Of a stretch of 42,412 nt of DNA, positions 23,697 through 35,299 are shown piece after piece. Both the position numbers and the translations under genes were made by a program. The notes beneath the pieces are model-generated. The model saw only the letters and a list, made by a program, of their open reading frames with translations, did not search any database and was not told the origin of the DNA. The stretch comes from Rhizophagus sp. LPA8_4_AMF (taxonomy: Eukaryota > Glomeromycota > Glomeromycetes > Glomerales > Glomeraceae). Each line of letters begins with the position of its first letter. Positions within the stretch are counted from its first letter, which is position 1. The stretch spans positions 1 through 42,412 of the forward strand of contig JADRCO010000220.1 of assembly GCA_021464525.1 (NCBI GenBank), in the 5' to 3' direction.

Positions 23697-24128
23697 TTTC
23701 CTTTGTTTTTTTTAATTAAAAAATTTACATTTTTTTTTTTCTTATCCTCTTTGTCGTTCTTGTCCTTCTTCATAAACTCGTTATTTCAAACAAAATAAAA
23801 GATTCATTGTTAAGATCAATAATAAAGAGAGCATATATACTCAACATTATCTTTTCTTTCATAAATAATTTTATATATACCCATAAAAAAAAATTTTTTT
23901 TTTTTTTTTCGGAACCAAACTTTTCGTCTACCTTTTTTTTTTCAAAAATTATCAACCGTGGCGTTCATAACATTTTTTCTTCAACGTATAATCCCTCTCC
24001 AAAAAAAAGTACCGAAACCTCCTCCTAACTCTGCATCAACAACGCCGAGAACATCACGTCGTTTCTCATCATCATCAGCTTCTTCTTTCCTCTTCTCTCA
24101 TAAAAAACATCATAATCATCACATAATA

Positions 24129-24890
24129 ATGGCAACAACGTTACCTAATGAAATACTAATAGAAATATGTAGTCATTTACATCCTTCTGATCTATACAAT
24201 TTATCACTGGTGTGTAAACGTTTTCGAAATCTTTTATGGAATAAAACAATTGAATCATCACAATTAATTTGGCGCACATCGAGATTAAATTTCGTTCCTC
24301 ACTTAACACTTCCTTGTCCTGAAGGGATGAGCGAGCAACAATATATATGGTTGATGTTATTATTGAATAAATGTATGTTTTGTGATGAAAAAGATAAATG
24401 GAAATTAGCAATGCATTGGGAATTCAAAATGTATTGTTGTAATAAATGTTTGGCTCAGAGAACTGTTAGGTAAGAATTTTTTACTTTTACTATTATTACC
24501 TAAATTACCTAAATTTTACAAATATTAATTAATTAATCTTTATTTTTTCTCTCTCTCTTTCCTTATTAAAGTCGTGATACGTTAATAAAAGAATGGGAAA
24601 TCTCGGAACCTATATTGACGTGTATTGTTCCATTAGCACCAAATGCACAACGACCACAATTATTTTTAATGAGACAAGTTAAACAAACATTAAAAGAATA
24701 CAACAAATTATCACTGAGCAAAAAAGAAAGTTGGATAAAAAGAAAACAAAAAGAGATTGATGAATTGAAAATTGAAAATAATGAATATCGTAAACAACAT
24801 GATTTTGGAAGATATGATTATAACGAAAGATTAGAAAGGATATTTAGGACTTTACATATGAGCACAGAATATCCTTATCGGCAAAGGTGA
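24129..24890 (+). CDS. F-box protein with C-terminal zinc-knuckle, copy A
   Basis: Two exons, 24129-24469 and 24572-24890, joined at a phase-2 GTAAGA...TTAAAG intron of 102 nt, give about 219 aa. Residues 4-45 are an F-box (LPNEILIEICSHLHPSDLYN, then LVCKRFRNLLW). A cysteine motif follows at about residues 84-108: CMFC, a WEFKMYCC block and CNKC-type spacing (CxxC...CCxxC), likely a zinc knuckle. Exon 2 ends in a charged, helix-rich tail. The protein should act as an SCF ubiquitin-ligase adaptor; its target is unknown. The frame is open back to 23958, adding 57 Ser/Pro/His-rich residues, but similarity to copy B begins only at this Met, so I prefer it. Copy B (26884-27628, minus strand) faces it tail to tail; both second exons are exactly 319 nt. 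Confidence 0.88.
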
Positions 24891-24898
24891 TTTGTGGA

Positions 24899-25035
24899 TT
24901 TATTGTTATGGTTGGTGTTATTATGGTTGGTGTTATTATGGTTGTTGTTATTATGGTTGTTGTTATTATGGTTGGTGTTATTATAGGTGATGTTATTATG
25001 GTTGGTGTTATTATAGGTGATATTGTTATGAGTGG
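24899..25035 (+). repeat. 15-bp tandem repeat, about 9 copies
   Basis: The unit is TTATTATGGTTGGTG with variants GGTTGTTG and TAGGTGATG. The array begins eight bases after the stop codon of F-box copy A, so it lies in the 3' untranslated region. The minus-strand Ile/Thr-rich ORF over it is a by-product. Confidence 0.9.
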
Positions 25036-25877
25036 GATTATCAAGGACTTTATATGACTTTATCGTTGATGTATTATAATAATTAATGTGTATAATAGTT
25101 TCATTTTATTTTCTTTTTTTTTTTACTTTGAAAAAATACTTTTCTTTTTTCTTCTTCTTCTTAAACGATAGTTTTTAATTTACAAAAAAAAACAAACATT
25201 TTTCTTTGGAGGGTAAAGGATTTTACGTATGAGAAATTCGATGATTTTATCAAGTGTTTTCTATGAAACGAACAATTATTATAAACAATTTTTTTTTTTA
25301 CTTCAAATGAGAAAATGATGAGAGAATTGAATGAGAATGATATAATGATATTGATGTAAATAATAATCGTAATGATTTTGACAAGATCTTAGTGAAATTT
25401 TAATAATAAGAGATTATTAAAAAAAAAATAATAATATATATATAAAAAAATTCAAAGATTTTTTTCAGGATTGATATTGAAAAAAAAATTATCACCTTTT
25501 TTTTTATTGATTTTTTTTTTTTTTACGATTCAAGAAAAAATAAAATATATAAAATCAATTACGGGATACACAAACGTTTTTTGCATCAAATTGCATTTGT
25601 GGATTTGTGGGGGAAATACTTTTTTAACAGATATCGATTGCATTACATGAAATTATCCGATACTTTGTCCTCCCTTAAACTTATGACAATTTTCTTTAAA
25701 CCTTCTGTTTTTTTCCTTTTTTTTACAATACTTTGTGTAATCTTACAAATACATATCATACAAATTTTTTTTTATGTGGCAAAGTTTTAATAGATTTCAC
25801 TCGTTAATAATAACATAATTACGAAATTTTTTATAATTTAGACACGTTAATTCTCCTTGATAAATTTTTTTTTCTGA
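25036..25877. other. Intergenic, A/T tracts
   Basis: Sequence downstream of F-box copy A. Poly-T and poly-A tracts dominate; the ORF at 25581-25790 is phenylalanine-rich from poly-T and is not called. Confidence 0.4.
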
Positions 25878-26534
25878 GGCTTTAATTTTTTTGATTGTGG
25901 TAAATAAAATGAAATTAATGGCTGGTGAATAATTGGCTTAGTTAAGAAAAATTATTTTATTTACGTGTTCTATAAACATTTTAATAAGTAATCGTTTATG
26001 AACTTTTGCTATTGTGAACTGCGCCAAATTGCGTAGTAATTGCGTAGTAATGGCGTCGTTCTTCATTATTTGTTTGATTCTTTATACGCCACATTTAGGA
26101 TTTATTTTTCTGCGCATGACTACGCTGACCACGCTTTATATTTTTTTTTTTTTTTTTGTGCGCAGTTTTGAGGGAAAAAGAAAAGTAAAAAAATTAAATT
26201 ATTTAATTTGTCATCAATTATTATTATTTGAATCATCATTTATGAATATTAAAATCGTCATCACTTCATCATTTCTTAATTGTGAACAGCGGTTTATTAT
26301 TTTATTTATTATTTATTCGCAATTAACAGATTTGTTTGCAATAAAAATTTACTTTTTATAAATTTTATAAGCCATTTCGTTGCAAAGTTGAGCCAGTTAA
26401 GCCACCAAATACATGAAAGCCTCTAAACTTTATGGCTTAATCGCACGTGCCTATTGGCTTGTTTTAATCGCTTAGAAACAATAGAAACAATGAAAACAAT
26501 GCAAACAATTAGAAACAATGCAACAAATAAAGCC
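25878..26534. promoter_or_regulatory. Second GGCTT/AAGCC cluster
   Basis: Eight copies in 657 bases (25878, 25935, 26369, 26399, 26417, 26434, 26456, 26530), lying between the two convergent F-box genes and just beyond the 3' end of copy B. Same motif forms as in the cluster at 20067-21532. The 115-aa ORF at 26014-26361 overlaps it but is low-complexity and hydrophobic, without a domain. Confidence 0.35.
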
Positions 26535-26576
26535 TGAATTCAATTAAAAATATCTAGATATATATTTTTTATGTTA

Positions 26577-26672
26577 AATATCGGATCAATATCGGATCAA
26601 TATCGATCAATATCGATCAATATCGATCAAAATGTAAATTTATTTTTTTAATGATCATGATCATGATCGATG
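26577..26672 (+). repeat. Short repeats built from ATCGATC/GATCAT
   Basis: Two copies of AATATCGGATC and three of AATATCGATC stand in tandem at about 26577-26630, followed at 26651 by TGATCATGATCATGATCGATG. GATC occurs about eight times in under 100 bases. Confidence 0.7.
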
Positions 26673-26883
26673 TGAAAAACATAAAAAACCATACAATTAT
26701 TTGATTACATTAATTATCTAAATAATTCGATTAATTTTAATTACTATAAAAAGAAAAAATAAAATAAAAAAAAGAATTAAAAATCAAAATCATTCTTCAC
26801 CGGTAAATACGGTAAAGATTTAATAATCTAATAATTAATCTATTTCATTTCTTCACTCCCAAACTTCAAATCTCTTCATATTC

Positions 26884-27628
26884 TTAATATACTCTATTAT
26901 TATTAGAATAAAAATCATGTAATTTTCTTAATAACCTTTCTAATCTTTCGGTACGATCATATCTAACTTGATCATGTAAAGTATTATATTGTTCATTTTC
27001 TATATTTAATTTAATGATTTTATCTTGTCGTTCTTTAACCCAAGTTTTCTTATCCTTTTCATAATTATATTGTATTAATAAATTTTGAACGTCTTTTATT
27101 AAATATAATGGTGGATCTCTTGGATTAGGATTTTTTTGTAATTGTGATAAACAAAGTAACAATTCTTCGGGAAAATTATATTTATGTAATAATGTTAATT
27201 TACTAAAAAAAAAAGAGTACTTTAATAAAATTTTTCATTTCAAATATAAAAAAGAATCAAAGATTTTCGATAATTAATACTTACCAAATAGTTCTTTTGT
27301 TCAAACATTTAAAACAACAATACATTTTAAATTCCCAATGCATTGTTAATTCAAATTTATCCGTTTGATCACAAAACATACATTTATTCGATAATAACAT
27401 TAACCAAATAAATTCTTGTTCACTCATTTTTTCTGGTGGATCAACTTTTAAAGTAGTAATAAAATTTTTCCTTGAACTTTTCCAAATTAATTGTGTTGTC
27501 GTACTAGTTTTATCCCATAATAATGATCTATAACGTTTACATACCATTGTAAGATTATATAAATCTGATGGATGTAAATAATCACATATTTCTATTAATA
27601 TTTCAAATGGCATTGTTGCGAAAGACAT
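26884..27628 (-). CDS. F-box protein with C-terminal zinc-knuckle, copy B
   Basis: Minus-strand gene of two exons, 27628-27285 and 27202-26884, with an 82-nt GTAAGT...TTTTAG intron at the same phase and place as in copy A; about 220 aa. The F-box reads MPFEILIEICDYLHPSDLYN and then MVCKRYRSLLW. The cysteine motif CMFC...MHWEFKMYCCFKC is nearly identical to copy A. Exon 2 is 319 nt, the same as in A, and ends in a similar charged helical tail (ERLERLLRKLHDF). By eye the first exons are roughly 60% identical, the second exons less. The ORF is open upstream to 27832, adding a Ser/Pro-rich leader without similarity to A, so the start at 27628 is preferred. Probable SCF adaptor. A and B are an inverted, tail-to-tail duplication about 2 kb apart. 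Confidence 0.88.
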
Positions 27629-27832
27629 TATATTAGGAACAAATTGTTGATTTATGGATGGAGAAAGTGGAGGTGAAGGTGAAGGTGAAGAATTTGAATT
27701 TAATATTTGATATTGATGTTTATGAAGAGGGAGAGAAGAGGATTGATACCGGCTTGAATTTTTGCTGCGCCGTACAGCTGAACCAAACGGTTCAAAACAA
27801 CTACAACGCAATTTGATTAGAAACAGATTCAA

Positions 27833-30340
27833 CTTCTTTTATTAAAAAAGCGTAAAAGCGAACCTTTTTGTTTTTTTTTAATAAAAACAAAAGAAAATAG
27901 AAAATTTAAATGGTCAGTTAGTATATCTTTTAAGGGTTATAAAAACATTGTCCTTTTAAATAAAAAAAAATTTTTTTCTTCTATTTGTTTATTTAAAAAG
28001 AATAAGCTCTTATAATATACGGAAAAGAAAATTTGAAGAGAAGGATGAATGAAAATAGTAAACATTAATCAAAATATATATGTAAATACTTTATTAATGA
28101 CCGAGTGTGCACTGTTCCACAACACGTGCAATGATGATCACTTTGGAACACAGAATCTTGTCTTTTTTTAGTATAGATTACAAATATTTACGTAAAGGAA
28201 TAGTGAGATTGACATAATAAGTGGGGGTATAAGGATTATAAGAACCAAACTTAGGAAGAATAAGTCAATCTTTATGAAATGTATAGTTTAAATCTTTAAA
28301 TGTGATTTACGTAATTTCGCATTAACTATGAATATATCTAGTAGATATGATCTTATATAAGTACATTCTTTAAAGGTTATTATAAATAATGATGAAATCA
28401 TTAATTGTTAACAAAAATTTTTAAGAGTTAAACATAAACAATAAAAGAAATAAATAATGATTAAACAATTTTAGTAAATGTAAATCCTTTTTAATATTAC
28501 AGTTTAAACAACGTACATATGTTTTAGTAATAATAATAAATTATAATAATTAAAAAATTATTACCTAGTTTTATAAAGGTTTTAACTAGGTTTTACATAT
28601 CATGATGTTATACATGAGATCTCCTGATTTTCAAATAACGTGATTTAAAAATGGGCCAATCCAGCCCATTCCTAAAATTAGAAATTGGTATATTGGGCGT
28701 TTGGGCGTTGTTTGAAATTTTTTTTTTTTTCGCTTAGGTTACACGGCCTTTATTACCCGACCATAACCGAAACTATGAAATTTGCAATCTATACATGGGG
28801 CTATCTTACGACATTTAAGATAATGATTGACAATCTGAAATAGATTTTTTATTAATACATTGTAAGTTTCTTTACATGATGCAATTGATGCATTCGGCAT
28901 ATGGTCATATGATCTGCAATCAACCGGCCGGTGCCCATCTTTAGCATATTCATAAAAAATAAAAATAATTTAATATTGATAATATTAAGGTTTGATAATT
29001 ATCTTAAATTTAGTAAATTATAGATTTCTCTGTGTATTATTATTTTACGTAAATAATTTGCTATTTAGTAAAAAAAAAAACTGATTTTATGGTAATTTCA
29101 ACAATTTCTTAAATGGATTTTTGCAGCCAAATTTTGCAAATATAAAAATAGTTCAGATTATTCTATTATGATTTACATTTTAATCATAAAATAATTATTA
29201 AACAGAAAATTAAGTGTTTTTATATAAAATATTTTAAAATGTGATAAAAAAAAATTCATAAACTTAAAATTTTTATAGGGTATTCAATTATAAAGTTTTT
29301 ACATGATATTTGTATAAAGGTAAAAATGTTAATTTCAAATTTTGAAAAAATTTTTTAAAAATTTTTTTTTTTAAAAAAAATATAACCTGTTAATTATTAT
29401 TAATATTATATGAAATATAGAATTTTTTCAGTAAATTTTCATAAAATTAAGTTTGTAAGTATAAGAATCAATTATTTATATTTGCCATATTTAATAATAA
29501 TAATAATTTGCAATATTTTTAAATATTTTATAAAACCCTTACTAAAAACTTTACATTGTAATAAATAAAATAAAGATAAAAATAAATTTTATAAATTTAT
29601 TAAGTAAATTTTTATAAAAAGTTTTATACAAAACTAACTACAGTTATTCTTAATATAACAAATTGCATTACATATTTCATTGCACTTTTTACATATAATT
29701 TTATATAAATTTCTGGAAAAATTTTAAAATTTATAATTTTTACCATTAAGAAATTTTTAGATTATACAAATTATAATTATATATAAATTATTAAAAATTG
29801 AAAAAAAAATTTTTTATTATTAAAATTTTAGTTGCCTTTATTAATTAATTTTATCTTAAATTTATAATAAATTTTATTATAAATAAGTAGACTTTACTTT
29901 TACTTCAAATTTATCATAAAATTATCACAAAACATTCCAAAAAATTTAATTATTAGTTAATTTATAATAATAAAGAATATTTAATATATTTAATATTAAA
30001 GGTTTTTACTTCAAATCACTGGGAGTTATCATCACCGTTGGCCAGAATTATCAATTTTTACCAGCACGATATTTTTTTAATGCTGGTCAATCATCATAAT
30101 TTCAGTCACCAGTGATCATCATCACAGGTTATAATTATAAAAATTCTACATTAAATATTTAATAGATTTTCAAAAAAAAGTAAATTTTTTTAATTTTTTT
30201 TTTTAGTTGCCACAGCGCATTTATTAATTAAGTAAACCAGATACAAGTAAACTAATACAAATGGTAAAAATGAAAACCTGACTAATTTACTAACTGCATT
30301 AATAAACCACTCGTCATTTATAAAAAGAACCTTACGTATA
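27833..30340. other. Long intergenic stretch, no gene seen
   Basis: AT-rich sequence with no convincing ORF or splice-linked exons. A less AT-rich patch at about 28640-28930 (AATGGGCCAATCCAGCCCATT hairpin-like core near 28655) may be a decayed short element. A small inverted repeat (ACCAGCA...TGCTGGT) lies at 30060-30097. Confidence 0.4.
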
Positions 30341-30861
30341 TACTGTTGGTGAACCTATTCACTTAGTAGGTAAGCAAGAGGTAAAGCAAGCTTTTTTAGC
30401 AATAACCTTACTTTCTTAGTTGGTTGACTCAAAGACCTGCTATATTGTAGCAACAAAAAAGAAAAAGAAAAAATATTTTTTAAACCCCACTGTCCTCCCC
30501 AAATGAATATATATACTGTTAGTTCACATAACTCCATTGTTGCCTACGCACAGTTGCTAAAGTAGAAATTCCAGCTTTTGAACAGTCTGATTGCATGTAA
30601 AGATCCTCCAGCCCACTGTATGGTAATAGTATTAATTCCTTCACTGATGTATATGGTAAATCCCCTATTCTTAAACTATGTGAATACTTTAGCAATTGTA
30701 GATCATCTTCCAGGAAATATGAAAATTAGACAAATAAGGCTTCACACCTTCCACGATAAACAATAACCAAAAACAAAGGATCTATCCAAGAAAATTCTAT
30801 GTTATAAAATGTAAAAAAGGAAAACAAAAATAAAAAAGAAAAGAGAAAAAATAAAAGAAAA

Positions 30862-31655
30862 TCTATAAATGCACAAGTTATAAGAGAACTCTGAGTTCAA
30901 CACATCCAGGAATAGATGTTTATCCCTATCCCTAATTTCTCTAGTCATGTAGAAGCAGCCAAAAATAAGACATCAAATCATGATCCAATGTTGCATATTA
31001 AAGGTGTTTAAATTAATATGGTATTCCCTATGTCTATTAAAGGAGTCAGTGAATAAGCGACAAGTAAAGTTGCGTCATGTTCTAAAAATAGTTCTGAAGG
31101 AGGCATGTAATCAGGCACGTCCAAACTTGTTTTGATCTTATTAAAAAGCACGTCTAGGAAAAGTTCAGAAATTTCACCTGATTTGGTAGTATCACCTTTC
31201 CGTTTTGGTATTGGCTTTATTTGGGTTGTTTGCCAGCAAAAAATAAGGGGTATCCATTTTTGGTGAGAAGGAAAAAAGGAAAAAGGGATTTTTGAAAAAA
31301 CAACTAGGTAGAGGTAGTTGAAATATCATCTAATTTTTGTTGATATTCCAGTTTTAAGATGTGGTGGGCAGGTCACCAAAGAACCTAAGAGTTCAGTTAA
31401 GTACTCAAAATGCGTCTGTCCATTGGTATAGTCTGAGATATTGCTAAGGAAATATAAAAAATCTTCATTATCCAAGGCTTCATTAAGTCTCTCCATATCA
31501 TTTATGGTAATTTTAACACAGGTTATCTTATCTTCTCATAATTTCGCTTAGTGGTAAGTTTTAATAATATGGATGGGTAGGTCTTTACTCAGCTCTAAAA
31601 CAAGTTTCCAAGTTAAAGATTTTTTGAAAACGTTCCTAAAAGTCAAAGTTGGCTG
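30862..31655 (-). pseudogene. Broken protein-coding remnant, family unknown
   Basis: Minus-strand translation gives long protein-like blocks. Block 1 (about 31655-31326) begins TFRNVFKKSLTWKLVLELSK, has two in-frame stops, then continues VKITINDMERLNEALDNEDF and FEYLTELLGSLVTCPPHLKT to a TGA at 31326. Block 2 (about 31229-31008) contains KGDTTKSGEISELFLDVLFN and DYMPPSELFLEHDATLLVAY, ending in TAA. Block 3 (about 30960-30862) contains YMTREIRDRDKHLFLDVLNS. The blocks are collinear and separated by stops and frameshifts, so this was one gene of at least 250 codons. I do not recognise the family; a host gene or a transposon ORF are both possible. Confidence 0.55.
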
Positions 31656-31962
31656 TTAAAACAAAGCTAACAGAAAAAATAAAGGAAATAAAATAAAAAT
31701 AAATATAACAAAAGTGTATTATTAAGGCTTAAAGTGTATTTATTTAAAGAAAATAAAGGAAAAAATAAAATAAAACCAATATATTTCATGAAAAAATGTT
31801 AGTAAAAAAAATGGTTGTGAACAGAACAGGAGAGAGTTTCCATTTGAAAATTCTTAAATATATTTTTGTAAATTTTTTTAAAATTATATTTATATTTTTT
31901 TATAATATATGGTTAATAAGTTTGCTCTATATCATTAATATAATGATTGTATAATTATTATT

Positions 31963-32034
31963 ATTATTTAAATAACATAAATTCAATTTTTAAATTTGAT
32001 AATTTAAAAATTGAATTTATATTATTTAAATAAT
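31963..32034. repeat. 34-bp near-perfect hairpin
   Basis: Arms 31963-31996 and 32001-32034 are inverted repeats matching at 33 of 34 positions around the loop TGAT. The arms are almost entirely A/T. Whether it is extruded DNA, a foldback relic or chance in AT-rich DNA is open, though 34 bp is long for chance. Confidence 0.8.
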
Positions 32035-32688
32035 AGATTTTATAATTTAATTATATATAATTATTTATATTAATAATAGTTTTTATTTTTTTTTACTAAT
32101 TTTGGTTTATTATTATCATGCTCTTCTATATGATGTCACAAATCTTGTTTTTAATATTTTTATTTATTTGCAATATTATGTGCATAATATTTTACAATAA
32201 TATATAAAAATATAGCTTATTATTGATATTAGTGATAAACTATATATTAAGCTTTTAAATTATATTATAAGTTATTGATTTATTACTATTATTAAAAATA
32301 ACAATGAAATTAATGAAAACTTTATCAGTTGTCAATTTTAAAATTAATTTCTCTAGTTCTTGTTTTGCTTCTCTTGAATAATATTCAAATCTTATAATGG
32401 CTGATATGTAGAATTACTTTTATCTATATTATCTGTTAAATTAATAATTTCTCTTTTATCTAATAAAAATAAATAAATATTTAACAATTAAGTTAAGAAT
32501 GTATTATATAAAATAAAATCAATACTATTAATTAAAGATTTAGTAATACTAAAATTGCCTTCAAGCATAGTTATTAAAAAGTCCAGCATTTTTGTTAATT
32601 AATCTTTTAAAATGTTATGAAATCCTAATAAACTTAATAAAATATAAAAAGTATTAAAAATAATAATTTACCAAATTGTAAATTATCA

Positions 32689-33957
32689 TTATTTTTTTTT
32701 ACCAAATCCAAATACTTTACTAAGCTTTATTGTATTATTGTACTGCATTTCAAGTTCTAGTTATTTATATCTTGCTAATCTTTGTTTAGACTTATGTCTT
32801 GAATTAGCCATACATTTAGTATTAGAAAGATTAAGTTTCTTTAGAATTTAAACAAATTTTCATTCAGAATGATTATTAATCTTATGATCATTTAGGTTAA
32901 TATCTGTACAACTAGCAATTTATTTTGAATAAGTTTTAAGGTTCTTTTTAGATACATGTTCCTTGTAATACCATTATCTGTTGAATTCATTTGCAATAAA
33001 ATGAGATATTTTAATTATAATTTCAGTTAATTAAATAAACAACCAATTAATTAACATTTAATATATAATATTTATATTCATTAATACCACAAAATTTTAA
33101 ATAAAAATATATACTTGTTTGAGTTGGACATTTAGAAAAATATAATTTATACATATCAATAATTTCAGAAATATTAAGAATATATAACTTTTCTCCTTGA
33201 GCTTAAATGTTTTTAGCTTTACATTAATTAGTTTTTGAATGATAGAAAATTACTTCAAATCCACCATATTTATCTTTTTGCATAGAAAACTTTTAAATTA
33301 AAGTGTTTACCATTACAAAGTCCTAAAAGGATAGCATTAAAAAATAATACATGTCATAATAAATCTATAGGATTATTTACAGACATTGTAAGATAATTTA
33401 TAATTTGTAAAAGCTCCTCTTTTGTAAATCCTTTAACTTCTTTATGTTCCCTAAGTCCATCTAAAGTAAGATTTTTAACTTTTGCATTGTAAACTTTCCA
33501 TAATTTGTAATATTTTCCTTTATTCAATAAGTTAATTGGTTTGGAAATATTAAATTCTCATTTAAATAATGATTTATGATATAAATACTGTTGTTAAGTG
33601 AACTAGTATGATAATTAAATCCATTTTACTTTTTTATAGTATAAATAAAATGGCACAACTGATCTTCTAACTTATCTTTTGAATCCACTTATTCTATTAA
33701 TCCTGGATATTGACAATTAAATCAAAATCTTTCTAAAGCACAAATCCATGTAAAAGTAGCATAATCAGTATTCTTGCAACAGCTACTATTAATAAGCTTT
33801 ATTATATCATTATCATTAGAATTTCATATGTAGTAAATTTCACCTAAATAATAAATTCTTAAATTTTTACATTTAAAAATAGCTAAAAGTGGATAAAGTA
33901 ATTATTAATTACCTTTTTTTGCTTTTTAGTTTGTTTTGTATTATTAGAATTTGTCAT
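32689..33957 (-). pseudogene. Decayed Crypton-type tyrosine recombinase
   Basis: The minus strand carries an ORF-sized relic (about 423 codons, ATG at 33957 to TAA at 32689) with several stops and at least two frameshifts. Collinear blocks: CKNTDYATFTWICALERF, then YPGLIE and EDQLCHFIYTIKK (N-terminal region, about 33790-33640); KVYNAKVKNLTLDG and GFTKEELLQIINYL (about 33495-33400); LFFNAILLGLCNGKHFNLKV, GGFEVIFYHSKTN and LYFSKCPTQTS (about 33350-33110); INNHSE-stop-K and RHKSKQRLARY (32871-32769). The order and motifs match Crypton-like tyrosine recombinases (DUF3504-type), where the end carries an NHSGRK block holding the catalytic HxxR, a GHKS block and the active-site Tyr. Here the catalytic Arg codon is a TGA. 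The element cannot encode an active enzyme. The match is from memory of the family, not a search. Confidence 0.65.
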
Positions 33958-34445
33958 TTCAATATTAAGATAGATAAAAAAAGAAAAAAAAAAGAAAAGA
34001 ATATTTTAGAATAATAAAATGAAAAGAAAAAGAGTAATATTCTTTTAATAATTAAGCTCTTATTTAAATTATTTAGGCTTTATTAAACTTTAACATTATA
34101 ATGTTACACAATAATTTATAATTATTATTTATATTATAATTATAAAAATAAATTTTCCATCTGAGACATTAAGGATTTTTTTATCTAAATATAATACTGT
34201 ACATGTGAGGTATATTATAAATGAATAATGATTTATTAGAATTTATAAATTAAGTAAAATTAGCTTTATATTTTTACTTTTTGTAATTACATAATTATAT
34301 GTACTTTCTTTAACTTTCAACTATCTAATAAGTACAGTATGTTTAGCCAAAAAAAAAAAAAAATTCTTTTTAAAAAAAAATATTAAAAGCTTTATTATTA
34401 TAATTAATATATTACTAAAATTTTTAATAAAATAAAAAATTATAT

Positions 34446-35290
34446 ATTACTAAGTTAAAAATAAGTGTATTATATAAATATATAATTTTTAGTATATTAG
34501 TTTTTAAATTTCTTTTTATTTTCTAATTTTAGAGTATAATTAAACCATTTTAATTAAATAAAATCAACTTTTTTTATTAATTAAATTGTTTAGCAAATTC
34601 AAAATTACTTATATATTAATTTTTATAAATATACAGTATAATATTTGTAAAAAAAATATTTTTTATAATAGTATTAATTTTTAATTTTTTTTTTTTTGTT
34701 TGCTAAATTTATAATATAATTGCCTATTTTAGTTAAATGAAATTAACTTTCTTTATTAATTAGAATTGTTTAATAAAGTTAAAACTACTTATATATTAAT
34801 TTTTATAAATATATATTATTGGATGGGGGAGTAGCTATATCAGTCACAGAACTGAATGATTGGATGAAAATGGGCCATGTAGTGGCCATTTTCACCAATC
34901 AATAAAGGTCTTTGTGACCAATATAGCCCACATCCAATAAAAGTATTATCATTCTGCCCTCACTAATCATATTGACTGATACTTTATTTGATTAGCTTTT
35001 AATAAGCTTTACACAATATTGTTATAAACTCATAAATAATATTGATCAATTTAAAACAATATCGGTTAGTAAAAGTCTAAATGATCTTACTGGCTGAATG
35101 ATAATTATAAATATAAAATTTATAAAGAAATTATAATATAATTTTTGTATTTTTTTTTATTTGCTAACTTTAAAGTATAATTTCACTATTTTGGCCAAAT
35201 AAAACTGGCTTTTTAAAAGTTATTTAGTAAGTTAAAATGTAATTGCATATAAATTTTATAATCTTTTATTTTTTTTTTATAACTGTATTA
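34446..35290 (+). repeat. Diverged direct repeats of about 180 bp
   Basis: The block ending TACTTATATATTAATTTTTA plus TAAATATA occurs at 34608-34634 and again at 34788-34814, exactly 180 bases apart, preceded in both copies by a TTTATTAATTA...ATTGTTTA segment and a TTTGCTAA-type start. A third, more diverged copy lies at about 35150-35260. A hairpin MITE sits directly after the second copy. Confidence 0.6.
34816..34940. mobile_element. 125-bp hairpin MITE
   Basis: Nearly the whole element folds back on itself. The outer arms share TTATTGGATG, GGG and CTATAT; the middle arms share GTCACA; the inner arms share GATTGG, GAAAATGG and GGCCA around a short loop. No ORF. I could not define a target duplication. 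It is GC-richer than the repeats it lies in, consistent with insertion. Confidence 0.7.
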
Positions 35291-35299
35291 ATTTTTAAA

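Noticed and set aside
23958-24128. Upstream extension of F-box copy A (57 residues)
   Set aside because: Open frame but low-complexity, with no similarity to the leader of copy B; more likely 5' untranslated.
24844-25044. Ile/Thr-repeat ORF on the minus strand
   Set aside because: It is the reverse reading of the 15-bp repeat after F-box copy A.
26014-26361. 115-codon hydrophobic ORF
   Set aside because: Crosses a poly-T run and is Phe/Ile-rich by composition; no domain or conserved partner.
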